A stretch of 64,000 bases of DNA from Terriglobia bacterium (GTDB taxonomy: Bacteria > Acidobacteriota > Terriglobia > Bryobacterales > Bryobacteraceae): the NCBI GenBank assembly GCA_020073345.1, contig JAIQFI010000013.1, positions 1 through 64,000 on the forward strand, written 5' to 3'. The notes under the pieces were generated by a model. That model made no database searches. It had not been told where the DNA came from and saw only the letters and a list, made by a program, of their open reading frames with translations. Position 1 is the stretch's first letter. Each line of letters begins with the position of its first letter. Positions 1-9,161 of the stretch are shown here, one piece after another. The translations under genes and the position numbers were made by a program.

Positions 1-1
1 G

Positions 2-634
2 TGGGAAAAGACGGTGGACGAGCTGATGGAGGCGGTGGACAGTTATATCCCGCAACCCGTCCGTGAAAAAGATAAGCCCTTCCTGATGCCGATCGAAGAC
101 ATTTTCTCGATTCAAGGCCGCGGCACGGTGGTGACCGGAAGAATCGAAAAAGGGATCTGCAAGGTCGGCGAGGAAATGGAGATCGTGGGATTCCGCGATA
201 CTCGCAAGACCGTGGTCACCGGCGTCGAAATGTTCAAGAAATTGCTCGACCAGGGCGAAGCCGGCGACAACGTCGGCTTGCTTCTGCGCGGCATTGAAAA
301 GGACGACGTGGAGCGCGGGCAGGTGATCGCGAAGCCCGGATCGATCAAGCCGCACAAGAAGTTCAAGGGCGAAGTCTACGTATTGAGCAAGGACGAAGGC
401 GGGCGGCACACGCCGTTCTTCAAGGGATATCGTCCGCAGTTCTATTTCCGGACCACGGACGTGACGGGAGTCGCGCAGTTGCCGGCGGGCATGGAGATGG
501 TGATGCCGGGCGACAACGTGCAGTTGGAAGTCGAGCTGATCACCCCGGTGGCCATGGATAAAGGGTTGCGCTTCGCGATTCGCGAGGGCGGCCGCACCGT
601 GGGTGCCGGAACGGTATCCGAGATTTTGGAATAA
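2..634 (+). CDS. tuf: Elongation factor Tu, C-terminal part (partial at window edge)
   Basis: EF-Tu carries aminoacyl-tRNA to the ribosome as a GTP complex in the cytoplasm. The window starts inside the gene. About 210 codons are visible, covering the end of the GTPase domain (reading [13 protein letters not shown]) and all of beta-barrel domains II and III. Domain II begins around [20 protein letters not shown], and the protein ends in the family's typical [10 protein letters not shown]...E tail. The reading frame is open from base 2, so the ATG/GTG-like starts inside it are not real. It is followed 12 bp later by rpmG and then by tRNA-Trp, secE and nusG, the usual bacterial order. Identification is secure; only the start lies outside the window. 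Confidence 0.97.
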   Translation, partial: WEKTVDELMEAVDSYIPQPVREKDKPFLMPIEDIFSIQGRGTVVTGRIEKGICKVGEEMEIVGFRDTRKTVVTGVEMFKKLLDQGEAGDNVGLLLRGIEKDDVERGQVIAKPGSIKPHKKFKGEVYVLSKDEGGRHTPFFKGYRPQFYFRTTDVTGVAQLPAGMEMVMPGDNVQLEVELITPVAMDKGLRFAIREGGRTVGAGTVSEILE

Positions 635-646
635 CGGACTCACTAT

Positions 647-799
647 ATGGCACGTGAACAGATTACGTTTCAGTGTGGGGATTGCAAGCGCAAGAACTAC
701 ACCAGCATGAAGAACAAGAAGCTCACCACGGAGCGCCTGGAGCTGAAGAAGTTCTGCCCGTTCTGCCGGAAGCACGTGGCGCACAAGGAGATCAAGTAG
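647..799 (+). CDS. rpmG: 50S ribosomal protein L33
   Basis: This 50-codon gene encodes a small basic protein of the large ribosomal subunit. Translation from the ATG at 647 gives [18 protein letters not shown]... and ends in AHKEIK. Two CxxC pairs (CGDC and CPFC) form a zinc-ribbon, so this is the zinc-binding form of L33, and the length matches the family. It sits between tuf and tRNA-Trp/secE, a position common in bacteria. Confidence 0.95.
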   Translation: MAREQITFQCGDCKRKNYTSMKNKKLTTERLELKKFCPFCRKHVAHKEIK

Positions 800-843
800 G
801 GGTCGGCATCCTGGGCTCCTACAGAGTACACTGGAATTGAAGT

Positions 844-918
844 AGGGGCGTAGGTTTAACGGCAGACCAGCGGTCTCCAAAACCGCGAGTGGGGGTTCGA
901 ATCCCTCCGCCCCTGCCA
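844..918 (+). tRNA. trnW: tRNA-Trp (anticodon CCA)
   Basis: A full cloverleaf can be drawn. The 5' acceptor strand AGGGGCG pairs with CGCCCCT, the anticodon stem GCGGT/ACCGC encloses the loop CTCCAAA with anticodon CCA, and the T arm is GGGGG-TTCGAAT-CCCTC-like. The discriminator G at 915 is followed by an encoded CCA at 916-918. It lies between rpmG and secE, the usual place for tRNA-Trp. A short hairpin (CCGCC TTT GGCGG, 921-933) follows and may mark processing or weak termination. Confidence 0.96.
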
Positions 919-985
919 CCCCGCCTTTGGCGGTCTTTCCGCGCTCCGCGCGAGAAGCAACAGGTTCCAGTAGAAGGAAATTGCG

Positions 986-1222
986 ATGAGCGAAGCAACC
1001 AGCATGACGCAGAAAGCAGCCGCTTGGCCGGCCCGGGTGAAGGACTATTTCGAAGAGCTGCAGCACGAGATGAAGCTGGTGACCTGGCCGTCGTGGAAGC
1101 AGGTGCGTGCAACCACGGGGGTAGTGCTCGCGGCGGTGTTCGCTTTCGGCGCGTATTTCTTCGTAATTGACAACATCATCGGCAAAGTGATCCAGCGGGT
1201 GTACGATACCTTTACCAAGTAG
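986..1222 (+). CDS. secE: Preprotein translocase subunit SecE
   Basis: SecE clamps the SecY channel of the inner-membrane protein export machinery. The 78-residue protein has the single-helix bacterial form: an amphipathic stretch with the conserved core KLVTWPSWKQV at about residues 31-41, then one membrane segment (about 44-64) ending in a short cytosolic tail. The ATG at 986 gives a normal length. It lies 67 bp after tRNA-Trp and 12 bp before nusG, the classic secE-nusG pair. Confidence 0.95.
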   Translation: MSEATSMTQKAAAWPARVKDYFEELQHEMKLVTWPSWKQVRATTGVVLAAVFAFGAYFFVIDNIIGKVIQRVYDTFTK

Positions 1223-1234
1223 GTCCACCTCCAA

Positions 1235-1909
1235 ATGAACGAAGAGATACTCCCCTACGAGAACCCGACGGTCCCTGAACCGATGGCCGAGCCTCCAGCC
1301 GGCACTCCCGAAGCGGAGGCCGCTGAAGAGATGGTCGCGGAAGGCGGTCCGGCTGCCGAGCCTGTTTCAGATGCTCCCTCCAACAAGAACTGGTTTATCG
1401 TCCACACCTACTCGGGCTTCGAGCAGAAGGTGGCCGATTCGCTGAAGAGCCGCGCAGACGCCTTCGGATTCGCGGATAAGATCGGCCAGATTCTGATCCC
1501 CACTGAAGAAGTGGTGGAACTACGCAACGGAAAAAAGGTCACCAGCAAGCGGATGCTGTATCCGGGATACGTTCTGGTGGAAATGGAAATGAATGACGAA
1601 TTGTGGCATGCCGTGAAGGCTACGCCCCGCGTCACCGGATTTGTGGGCGGTGGGAATGCTCCCGTGCCGCTGACGGCAGACGAAGTGAACTCGATCCTGT
1701 ACCGCCAGTCCACCTCGGCCGAGCGGCCCCGGCCCAAGCTCAGCTTCGAAAAGAACGAAAACGTGCGCATCGTCGACGGGCCGTTCACAAACTTCTCCGG
1801 GAAGATTGACGAGGTCAATCAGGAGCGCAACACCCTGCGTGTGATGGTCACGATTTTCGGCCGCTCGACGCCGGTGGAACTGGATTTCCTGCAGGTAGAG
1901 AAAATTTAA
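1235..1909 (+). CDS. nusG: Transcription termination/antitermination factor NusG
   Basis: NusG binds RNA polymerase and couples it to Rho or the ribosome. Residues about 52-155 form the NGN domain (NWFIVHTYSGFEQKV ... MLYPGYVLVEM ... VTGFVGGGN). Residues about 170-224 form the KOW domain (VRIVDGPFTNFSGKIDEV ... TPVELDFLQVEKI). The 224-residue length exceeds the usual 180 or so because of an acidic Pro/Glu/Ala-rich N-terminal extension of about 50 residues, a feature seen in some phyla. A stem-loop lies between this gene and rplK. Confidence 0.95.
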   Translation: MNEEILPYENPTVPEPMAEPPAGTPEAEAAEEMVAEGGPAAEPVSDAPSNKNWFIVHTYSGFEQKVADSLKSRADAFGFADKIGQILIPTEEVVELRNGKKVTSKRMLYPGYVLVEMEMNDELWHAVKATPRVTGFVGGGNAPVPLTADEVNSILYRQSTSAERPRPKLSFEKNENVRIVDGPFTNFSGKIDEVNQERNTLRVMVTIFGRSTPVELDFLQVEKI

Positions 1910-1912
1910 GGG

Positions 1913-1928
1913 AGCCGCGGGAGCGGCT
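1913..1928 (+). other. Intercistronic stem-loop between nusG and rplK
   Basis: AGCCGC at 1913-1918 pairs perfectly with GCGGCT at 1923-1928 across a GGGA loop. No T-run follows, and an AGGAG ribosome binding site comes right after it (about 1930-1934), so it is more likely an RNA-stability or translation-tuning hairpin than a terminator. Its function is inference. Confidence 0.45.
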
Positions 1929-1939
1929 TAGGAGTAAGC

Positions 1940-2368
1940 ATGGCGAAGAAGATCACAGGATCAGTGAAGCTGCAAATCCCGGCTGGCAAAGCCACGCCCG
2001 CCCCGCCCGTGGGCACCGCGCTGGGTCCCCAGGGCGTCAACATCATGGAGTTCTGCAAGGCGTTCAACGCCAAGACCTCCGCCAAGGATCAGGAAGGTCT
2101 CATCATCCCGGTGGTGATCACCATCTTTTCAGACCGCTCTTTTACTTTCATCACGAAGACGCCTCCCGTACCGGTGCTGATCAAGCGCGCCGTGAACCTG
2201 GCCAAGGGATCGCCCGAGCCGAACAAGAACCGCGTCGGCAAGATCACGCTGAAGCAGGTGGAAGAGATCGCCAAGATCAAGATGCCGGATCTGAACAGCT
2301 TCGACCTCAAATCGGCGATGGAGCAGGTGAAGGGCACCGCCCGGTCGATGGGCGTCGACGTCATTTAG
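1940..2368 (+). CDS. rplK: 50S ribosomal protein L11
   Basis: L11 forms the GTPase-associated centre of the large subunit together with 23S rRNA. The 142-residue length is normal. The N-terminal domain shows the proline-rich loop ([20 protein letters not shown]), and the C-terminal rRNA-binding domain ends [11 protein letters not shown]. The start follows an AGGAG site. In most bacteria rplA follows directly. Here a small inverted repeat (ACAGCC ... GGCTGT, 2377-2394) and then a permease gene follow instead, so the ribosomal operon is broken at this point. Confidence 0.97.
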   Translation: MAKKITGSVKLQIPAGKATPAPPVGTALGPQGVNIMEFCKAFNAKTSAKDQEGLIIPVVITIFSDRSFTFITKTPPVPVLIKRAVNLAKGSPEPNKNRVGKITLKQVEEIAKIKMPDLNSFDLKSAMEQVKGTARSMGVDVI

Positions 2369-2408
2369 CATCGACGACAGCCCACCTCGGCTGTGCTAAA
2401 ACAATCGT

Positions 2409-4784
2409 GTGGTCTTCAGATCCACGCGAATCCTGCTCAAGCACTGGAAGCTCACGGCGATCGCTGTTTTCTCGCTGTCGATCGCCATGGCACTGGGCGT
2501 CATCAGCCTGAGCGTTTCAAACACCTTCCTTCTGCTGCCTCCCGCGGCACCCGAGCCTGACCGCCTGGTCAAGATCTACACGCGCACGCCGGCGGAGGCG
2601 ATCGGCGCCGTCTCCTATCCGGATTACAAGTACTACCGCGAGAACAATCACGTCTTCACCGATATCGCCGCGGCTCCGAATACGATTCAAGTAAACACTA
2701 CCTTCGACGGCGACCGCGAGATCAAGGTCGTCGCCAGGCCTGTTTCCGAAAATTACTTCGCGGTGATGGGACTCCGGCCGTATCTGGGGCGCCTGTTTGC
2801 TCCGGGCGATGATTCCGTGGCGAAGCCGGTTGCGGTGATGACCTATTCGTGTTGGAAGCGCATGGGCGGCGACCCCAACATTTCCGGCAAGGAGATCGCG
2901 GGGTTCACCATTGTCGGCGTCGCGCCGCGGGAATTTACCGGATCCTTCTTCGGCTTCAACGGAGATCTCCTGACATCGCTGCCGCGGTCGGATCCGGCCT
3001 TTACGAAGCGGGACAATCGGGGCTTGATCCTCGTAGCGCGGCTCAAGCCGGGAGTCAGCAGGGGGCAGGCGCAGGCGGACATGGCGGCCCTCTCCGGCCA
3101 GCTGGCTTCCGCCTTCCCGAAGGAGGACAAGGACGTAGCTGCGGTTGTCACTCGCGCCACCCTGGCGCCGCCTTCCGACCCCGGCGTGGAGTTGGGCTTC
3201 GCGATCCTGATGGGGTTCGTACTGCTGGTGCTGCTGGTCGCGTGCGCCAATGTCGCGAATCTACTGCTGGCCGTCGCGGTAGGTAAACGTCAGGAAGCGG
3301 CGATCAAGTTGGCAGTGGGCGCATCGCGAGGCCGGTTGATCCGCGAATTCCTCAGTGAGAGCGCGCTCATCTGCGGCGCGAGTGCCGCGCTGGGCTACGC
3401 CGCCGCCGCGGCTTTGATCGCGCGGTTTTCCAATTTCTCGTTCGATCTCCCCATGCTGGGGACCTATTCCCTGGAACTCACTTTGCGGCTGGACGCCACG
3501 GTCGCAGGTTTGACGGTCTCCCTGATGCTCCTCGCGATCTTAGCCACGGGGCTGCCTCCCGCTCTTTACGCGTCGCGGCCCGATCTCGCGCAAGTTTTGG
3601 GCGGCGAAATCGTGGTCGGCGGGACCCACAAAAACGTTCGCCGAAGCGCTCTGGTGATCGTGCAGGTAGCCGTGTGCACCTTGGTTCTGGTGGGCATGGG
3701 ACTATGCCAGCGCAGCCTTTACAACCTGCGTCACACCGATCCTGGCTTCTCCCAACGAAATCTGGTAGCGGTGACGATCTATGCGCAGGATGACAAAGCC
3801 ACCGAAGCGGCCGGCAGAGAGGCTCAGGGGAATGTGCGCAGGGCGGTAGCCTCCTTGGCCGGCGTGGAATCAGTCACTCTCACATCGAGTTTGCCACTTG
3901 CGCTCGGGTATAACGAGGTTCCGGTGAAGTTGCCTCAGGGCGATAAAAAGACTCCCGTGGGACAAGCCGCCGTGGACGGCGATTACTTCTCCACATTCGG
4001 CATTCGGATCCTGAACGGCCGGGTATTCAAATCCGGCGATCGCGAGAACGCACCCGACGTAGTGGTGATCAATCGCAAAATGGCGGATACGCTGTGGCCG
4101 GGTCAAGACCCCGTCGGCCGGACGCTACTCACGGGCGACACCCCGCGGAAGGCAACTGTGATCGGCGTAGCCGCCGACGGAAAGTACGAGAGCTTCGACG
4201 AACCCGCGCGAGCCGTCATGTATGTTGCTCTCAGCCAGCACTATCAGCAATCGGTCGTTGTGGTCGCCAGAACCAAGGGCGACCCGCGCTTGTGGATCGA
4301 GCCGCTCAATCAAGCCGTCCAAGGCCTGGGTATCGTCCTCCCGTTCCGACCAGTGACGTTCGATACCTGGACCAATTTCACTCTTCTCGCCGAGCGCATC
4401 ACCGCCGTTAGCGTGGCGGGTTTGACTGCGCTGGGAATGCTGCTCGCGATCGTGGGCCTGTTCGGAGCGATTTCTTATTCCGTCAGCGAGCGGAAGAAGG
4501 AGCTCGGCATCCGTGTCGCGCTGGGGGCGCGGCCGGGGCAATTGCTGAAAATGGTCCTGCGCGAGACGTTGTCGGTCACCGGGGCGGGAATCGCCATCGG
4601 CATCTTGTTCGGCGTGGGCGCCACGGTGCTGCTTCGCTCGCAATTCTACGGAGTGAGCGCCGTGGAATGGACCGTGCTCGTTCCCGTCGCCGCCGCGATG
4701 CTGGCCATCTCGGCGCTGGTGGCTTACCTGTGCGCGAGGTCATGGATCACCATCGATCCAATGGAGGCAGTGCGTCACGCCTAA
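2409..4784 (+). CDS. MacB/FtsX-like ABC permease of the acidobacterial orphan type
   Basis: This 791-residue membrane protein has the layout of duplicated FtsX/MacB permeases: an N-terminal membrane helix (about residues 14-38), a periplasmic MacB core domain, three helices with the motif ACANVANLLLAVAVGKRQE (about 280-300), a second core domain, and a last three-helix FtsX block (SVSERKKELGIRVALGARPGQLLKMVLRE, about 700-725). No ATPase gene is adjacent, as is usual for these orphan permeases. The start is a GTG at 2409, 40 bp after rplK. The substrate is unknown. Such proteins are common in Acidobacteriota and are thought to act in export or efflux. Confidence 0.85.
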   Translation: MVFRSTRILLKHWKLTAIAVFSLSIAMALGVISLSVSNTFLLLPPAAPEPDRLVKIYTRTPAEAIGAVSYPDYKYYRENNHVFTDIAAAPNTIQVNTTFDGDREIKVVARPVSENYFAVMGLRPYLGRLFAPGDDSVAKPVAVMTYSCWKRMGGDPNISGKEIAGFTIVGVAPREFTGSFFGFNGDLLTSLPRSDPAFTKRDNRGLILVARLKPGVSRGQAQADMAALSGQLASAFPKEDKDVAAVVTRATLAPPSDPGVELGFAILMGFVLLVLLVACANVANLLLAVAVGKRQEAAIKLAVGASRGRLIREFLSESALICGASAALGYAAAAALIARFSNFSFDLPMLGTYSLELTLRLDATVAGLTVSLMLLAILATGLPPALYASRPDLAQVLGGEIVVGGTHKNVRRSALVIVQVAVCTLVLVGMGLCQRSLYNLRHTDPGFSQRNLVAVTIYAQDDKATEAAGREAQGNVRRAVASLAGVESVTLTSSLPLALGYNEVPVKLPQGDKKTPVGQAAVDGDYFSTFGIRILNGRVFKSGDRENAPDVVVINRKMADTLWPGQDPVGRTLLTGDTPRKATVIGVAADGKYESFDEPARAVMYVALSQHYQQSVVVVARTKGDPRLWIEPLNQAVQGLGIVLPFRPVTFDTWTNFTLLAERITAVSVAGLTALGMLLAIVGLFGAISYSVSERKKELGIRVALGARPGQLLKMVLRETLSVTGAGIAIGILFGVGATVLLRSQFYGVSAVEWTVLVPVAAAMLAISALVAYLCARSWITIDPMEAVRHA

Positions 4785-4806
4785 ATTATGTCCCCATGCC
4801 CTCCTG

Positions 4807-5370
4807 GTGGGCGCGATTCTGGCAGTCGGGCAAGAGCAGCCTGTAAGCTTCGGAACCACCGTAGTCGTCCCCGGCGGTTTGGAGGGCGTCATCTATCACA
4901 TTTCCAAGAACTCAAAAGTGATTCCTGACCTTCGCAAGATCAAGCCGCAAGGAAAAATCTACGTTTCCGCTCTCAATATTCCGCTCCGCGACTTCACGGA
5001 GGGCTTTCCGGGCGTGACCAAGCGCCAGGAGTGGTTCGCGATCGACTACACGGGCCGATTCTGGATTCAAAATCCCAGCCTGTATCGCTTCGCGCTCACG
5101 TCGGACGACGGCTCCCGGCTCGAGATCGATGACCAGACCATAGTGGACAATGACGGCATCCATCCGGTTGCCACGCACTCCGGAAGCGTGGAGCTCGCTG
5201 GAGGAATCCACAAGATCCGGGTGCAATACTTCCAGGGACCCCGCTTGCAGGTCGCCCTGATACTGGAGGTCGCCGGCCCGAACGATCCGGAGGAAGCCCT
5301 GCGGGTGTTCAGCACGGACGAGTTTAAGCCGCCCGCGAATCCCGAGGACTGGAAGTTTCCCAACCGCTAG
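4807..5370 (+). CDS. Secreted PA14-domain protein
   Basis: The 187-residue product carries one PA14-like beta-barrel. The stretch SLYRFALTSDDGSRLEIDDQ, then NDGIHP and HKIRVQYFQGPRLQVALIL (about residues 93-160) follows the family pattern in which the domain binds glycans. The best in-frame start is a GTG at 4807, which gives only a short hydrophobic lead (ILAVGQEQ). The frame stays open upstream with a hydrophobic run (ALLVGAILAVG), so the true start may lie further upstream, overlapping the permease. It is 22 bp downstream of the permease and probably co-transcribed. Binding target unknown. Confidence 0.7.
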   Translation: MGAILAVGQEQPVSFGTTVVVPGGLEGVIYHISKNSKVIPDLRKIKPQGKIYVSALNIPLRDFTEGFPGVTKRQEWFAIDYTGRFWIQNPSLYRFALTSDDGSRLEIDDQTIVDNDGIHPVATHSGSVELAGGIHKIRVQYFQGPRLQVALILEVAGPNDPEEALRVFSTDEFKPPANPEDWKFPNR

Positions 5371-5373
5371 CGA

Positions 5374-5841
5374 CTACTTTTGTTCGGCAGCGGTCGACTC
5401 GGCCGGACCCATGCCCACGATCTGGAGCACGCAATCGCCGTCCTTGGCGCCGTCATAGTGGATCTGCTTGCCGAAGTGGGTGACGAAGCTGCCCGCCGGA
5501 ATGGGCTTGGTGCTGTCCGGGTCATACTTCGGACCCCAGCCTACCCACCAGGTACCCGAGATCACGGTGATAAACCGGTCATTGGGGTGCATGTGCGGAC
5601 GGCTCATATGGCCGGCGGACCACTTGGTGAGAACGATGTACAGTCCGGGCTTGGAGGGATCGCCATACAACACGGCTGTGGAATTGCCCGAGGGACTGGT
5701 GCTCCATTTGATATCTGCCGGCAGGTTGACCTTCATCACCTTGGGATCGGGTTCGGCGGCGTTCACGAGGCCGAACAATCCAAACATCGCAGCCGCTGAG
5801 CCGGCCATCAATAAACTCCGAAGCAATCGAGTGTGCGTCAT
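5374..5841 (-). CDS. Secreted cupin-domain protein
   Basis: This 155-residue protein has a clear signal peptide (LLRSLLMAGSAAAMFGLFGL, cleavage near VNA-AE) and a single cupin barrel. Motif 1 is seen as SRPHMHPNDRFITVISGTW (about residues 80-98) and the second half as IPAGSFVTHFGKQIHYDGAKDG. His residues in both motifs could bind a metal. Proteins of this type are often annotated as cupin-domain periplasmic proteins without known substrate. It is convergent with the PA14 gene (3-bp gap) and lies just downstream of the PD40/kinase locus on the same strand, so it may be transcribed with it. Confidence 0.75.
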   Translation of the reverse strand: MTHTRLLRSLLMAGSAAAMFGLFGLVNAAEPDPKVMKVNLPADIKWSTSPSGNSTAVLYGDPSKPGLYIVLTKWSAGHMSRPHMHPNDRFITVISGTWWVGWGPKYDPDSTKPIPAGSFVTHFGKQIHYDGAKDGDCVLQIVGMGPAESTAAEQK

Positions 5842-7650
5842 GACTGTCTCCTTCTTATTTCTTGAGGCCCGCCGCCCAATTTAGCACGACGGTGAACGGC
5901 GCGGGCCGCCCTCCGTTGGGTGTGGTGATGAAGAGGAAGCGCTTGGCGTCGGCCGTTAGGTCCCAGCCAATGGCGAGCAGCGGCGGCGGCGCGGTGAACA
6001 AACGCCGGGGCGTCCCCGCCTGGAACCCTTTGCTGGTATCGATGTCCACTCCCATAATGTCGAGATTTGGACTCGCGTAAAAGAGTTGTTTACCGTCGGA
6101 GCGCCAGCGCGGATAGATGCTTAGGCCTCTGGAGACGAGCCATTTCGCGCCGCCGCCATTCCCATCGGCGGCGAATGGCCGGACATAGATATCGGAAGCG
6201 CCGGATTCGTTGGTTTGGTAAGCGATCCAGCGGCCGTCGGGAGAAACCTGCGCGTCCTGTTCATCGAACTGTGTCGTCAGAAGCGGCGTGGGCTTGGAGT
6301 CACCGGAAGCGGACCGGGGGTTAGGCAGGACCCAGATGTCATTGCCCGTTTTCGGGGAACCGCTGGTGAACAACAAGAAGCGTCCGTCTCTCGACCAGCT
6401 TGAGGGTATGCCGGGTTGGTCCGTGAGCAGCCGCTCCTCGCCGGAACCATCGGCCGGTTTGATATACAGCTTCAGTTCACCCTTGCGATTCGAAAAAAAC
6501 ACGACGTTCTTTCCATCCGGCGACCACACCGGGTTATCGTCGTTCGCCGGATCGAAGGTGAAGCGTGAGGGAGAGTTTCGCGCCACGTCCAGGATCCAGA
6601 TGTCGCGCGATCCCGCGGAGCCGGCGGCTACCGCAACGTGCGTTCCATCGGGCGAGACGGCGGGATTCGCATACTCGCCCGGCTCGCCCAGCGTCCCCGC
6701 CGGGTTGATATTCTGGTCAAACCAGGTAGCCACCAGCTTCGACCCCGCACCTGCGCGGTAGACCAACGCGCCCGTATCCGAGACCGAGAACAGTCCGTAG
6801 TTCGCCCCAACAAAGGAATCCACTCCTTCGGCAATCGCCGCCGGCTCTCCGCTGAGTTGCAGCTTGCCAGGATCGAAGGGCTGCGCCATCAACGTGCTAT
6901 CACGAAGGAAAATCAGGTTTCCCGTGCCACCATTGGCCGAAGGGGCGTAGTATGCCTGGCGGTTGGTCGCGAGCAGGCGCTGCTGGCTCTGCTCCTCGGG
7001 TTTGGAATCGAAGGAGCCCGCGTAGATCCCCATCTTGTTGGGATCGGCGGATACTTTCAAGTAGAGGAAGTGACGGCCATCGGGCAGTAGCTGAGGCCAG
7101 ATGTGACGGCTCTCGCCCTGGGCCAAAACCGTCGCGGGAGTAGCTGCGCCGCCGGAAGCAGATACCCGGATCAGCGGATGACTGCCCTGGGCCATTCCCA
7201 CGATGATGACTCCGTCCCGAGTCCAGGCAGCGCCATTGATTTGGCTGGGCACATCCGCCAAAGTCTGCGGAGGGCCGCCCTGGATATCCACTTTCTTTAG
7301 CTTGAGGCCGCCGAGGGAGGTAAAGACCACGTATCGGCTATCCCAGGACCAGGCAGCGGGCACGAAGGCTCCTTCCGTGCCAGGAAGCGCCCGCGCTTCG
7401 ACGGTGTCGAGCGACCGCAGCCAGTATCGCGCCACGCCGTCTTCGCCGGTCGCGGGGAACACCATCCAGTGTCCATCCGGAGAGACCGCCATCGCGCCTC
7501 CCGAGAAGAACTTCATCTTGTCGGATTCCGCGACCTCGAACCGCACTGGTGTGAGGTTTGGCTGTGATCGCCACGGCGCCCAGAAGGCTATCGCCACTCC
7601 GGCGATTACCACGACGCCCGCTGCCACGGCGGGCCACAGCCAGCGTTTGC

Positions 7651-7687
7651 CCGGGGCTGAAGCCCCGGTTGCAGGCTGGAAGCCTGC
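7651..7687. repeat. Double palindrome inside the kinase linker
   Basis: Two adjacent inverted repeats lie in the linker of the split kinase: CCGGGGCT-GA-AGCCCCGG (7651-7668) and GCAGGCT-GGA-AGCCTGC (7671-7687). They look like a short REP-type element and are read through in frame as a Gly/Ala/Pro-rich linker. No second copy was noticed in this window. That it is an inserted repetitive element is inference. Confidence 0.5.
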
Positions 7688-7692
7688 TCCAC

Positions 7693-7718
7693 TAGAGGGT
7701 GCGTCTAGAGGGTGCGTC
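7693..7718. repeat. Exact 13-bp tandem duplication causing a frameshift
   Basis: The unit TAGAGGGTGCGTC occurs twice without a mismatch (7693-7705 and 7706-7718). On the coding minus strand the extra copy adds 13 bases and creates the TAG that ends the kinase half. Perfect identity suggests a recent slippage event or an assembly error. Confidence 0.9.
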
Positions 7719-8534
7719 GTCGAGCAGCGACATCACGTCGCCGACGTGCCGCAGGCGCTTCTGCGGATCCTTCTCCAGGCAGCGCTTCAACAGGCGATGC
7801 GTCTGGGCGGGTACTTTCGACAGATCCGGCTCGTCCTTGAGGACGCTGGCCATGGTCTCCTGCAGCGTGTCGCCCTGATGCGGGCGGACGCCGCTCAACA
7901 TTTCGTAAAACACCAGGCCGAAGGCGTAGATGTCGGCGCGCTTATCGACCTCTTTCCCCTTGGCTTGTTCCGGCGCCATGTAAGCGGCCGTGCCCAGGAT
8001 CATGCCCGCTTGGGTCTGGCCGACGGTTATGGTGGGCGATTCGTCCGACGGCGCCACAGGCATGCCTCCGACCTTGGCCAGTCCGAAGTCGAGCACCTTG
8101 ACCAGGCCATCCGGACGAATCTTGATGTTGCCTGGCTTGAGATCCCGATGGACTACGCCTTTTTCGTGGGCGTAGTCGAGCGCGTCCGCGATCTGCCGGG
8201 CGATCGTCGAAGCTTCTTCCAGGGTCAAACGACCTTGCTTGATGCGGTCGGCGAGGGTGGGACCCTCGACCAGCTCCATCACCAGATAATTGGGCCCGAT
8301 ATCATAGAGCGTACTGATATTGGGGTGATTGAGCGCCGCGATAATCTTCGCTTCCCGCGCAAACCGTTCGCTGAATTGCTGGGTGGAGAACTTGACAGCG
8401 GCTTCCCGATGCAGGCGTATATCTTTGGCGCGGTACACCTCGCCCATGCCGCCCTTACCGATCAGCTCCACGATCTCGTAATGGTCGAGCCGCGATCCCG
8501 GGGAGGGACTCATGATGGAGATCGATCTATTGTA

Positions 8535-9122
8535 TCAGTGCGTAAGATCGATGCCGAGCTTCTTCAATTCCTCGGCGTAGTAGCGCTTGTGGAGCAGATC
8601 CCATTCTTCGGTGCCTTCGGCAATTTCCTTCTTCTGTGTGCGGATCTTGGTGCGGGCGGCCTTGTCGACCTTCTCCTCGGTCTGCAGGATTTCCGTCATC
8701 ACCTTGACCAGTTCCAGGCGAACATCGTTGGGATCGCGCTTCAGCCGGAAATCGCGGCTCTTGCGGAGGGCCGCCACTATTTTGTGCGAAATGTCGTTGA
8801 TCTTGTCGCGGGACAGCTTCATGGAGTCGCCCGAGTCGCGACCCGAGGCCCGGATGACTTTGCGCTGGGTGATCAGAGTGTTCTTGATACGCCGGAACAT
8901 CTCCTGGTAGCTGACGCCCTCGCGCCGCATGTAATCGCTGTATTGGCTGAGGAGCTCGCGCACCTCGTCGTTCAAGCGGTCTTCGACGCTCAGATCCTCT
9001 TCGACCACCGTGGCGATAAAATCGGCGGCCACCAGATTATCGGTGGTCTCAATCCACTGTGGCGTCAGCTTCCTGACGATCTGGCGCGAAACGTAGTCGA
9101 CAAACTCTCGTGCGAGCAACAT
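8535..9122 (-). CDS. DUF507 family protein with duplicated domain
   Basis: The 195-residue cytosolic protein seems to hold two DUF507 units. The first starts MLLAREFVDYVSRQIVRKL and the second, near residue 101, starts MKLSRDKINDISHKIVAAL. Each is followed by helical, charged sequence with DPNDVRLELVKVMTEIL in the second. DUF507 proteins are usually about 90 residues, so this is roughly twice the usual length. The function of the family is unknown. The gene is 21 bp upstream of the kinase, on the same strand, and follows the DUF2203 gene, so the three may form one unit. Confidence 0.8.
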   Translation of the reverse strand: MLLAREFVDYVSRQIVRKLTPQWIETTDNLVAADFIATVVEEDLSVEDRLNDEVRELLSQYSDYMRREGVSYQEMFRRIKNTLITQRKVIRASGRDSGDSMKLSRDKINDISHKIVAALRKSRDFRLKRDPNDVRLELVKVMTEILQTEEKVDKAARTKIRTQKKEIAEGTEEWDLLHKRYYAEELKKLGIDLTH

Positions 9123-9161
9123 CCCCTAAATAATCAGTCTATCGGCCCGAGCGCAAGGGTG

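Larger units (their letters stand above)
5855..8513 (-). pseudogene. Receptor Ser/Thr kinase with PD40 propeller, split by a 13-bp duplication
   Basis: Two frames on the minus strand make one receptor kinase. 8513-7692 encodes a Hanks-type kinase (273 residues) with GKGGMGEVYRAKD, VAVK-like Lys, HRDLKPGNIK, DFGLAK and APEQAKG. 7627-5855 encodes a membrane helix (VVVIAGVAIAFWAPW) and PD40/TolB repeats (SPDGHWMVF, SPDGTHVAV, SPDGKNVVFF and others). Between them 13 bp (7693-7705) are repeated exactly (7706-7718), which puts a TAG in the kinase frame. Removing one unit restores a single frame of about 885 codons through the linker. So the full receptor is broken, though a soluble kinase could still be made. 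Normal genes of this type encode about 850-1000 residues. The sensed signal is unknown. Confidence 0.8.

Noticed and set aside
2377-2394. Inverted repeat after rplK as a terminator
   Set aside because: The stem is only 6 bp and no T-run follows, so it is not called as a terminator.
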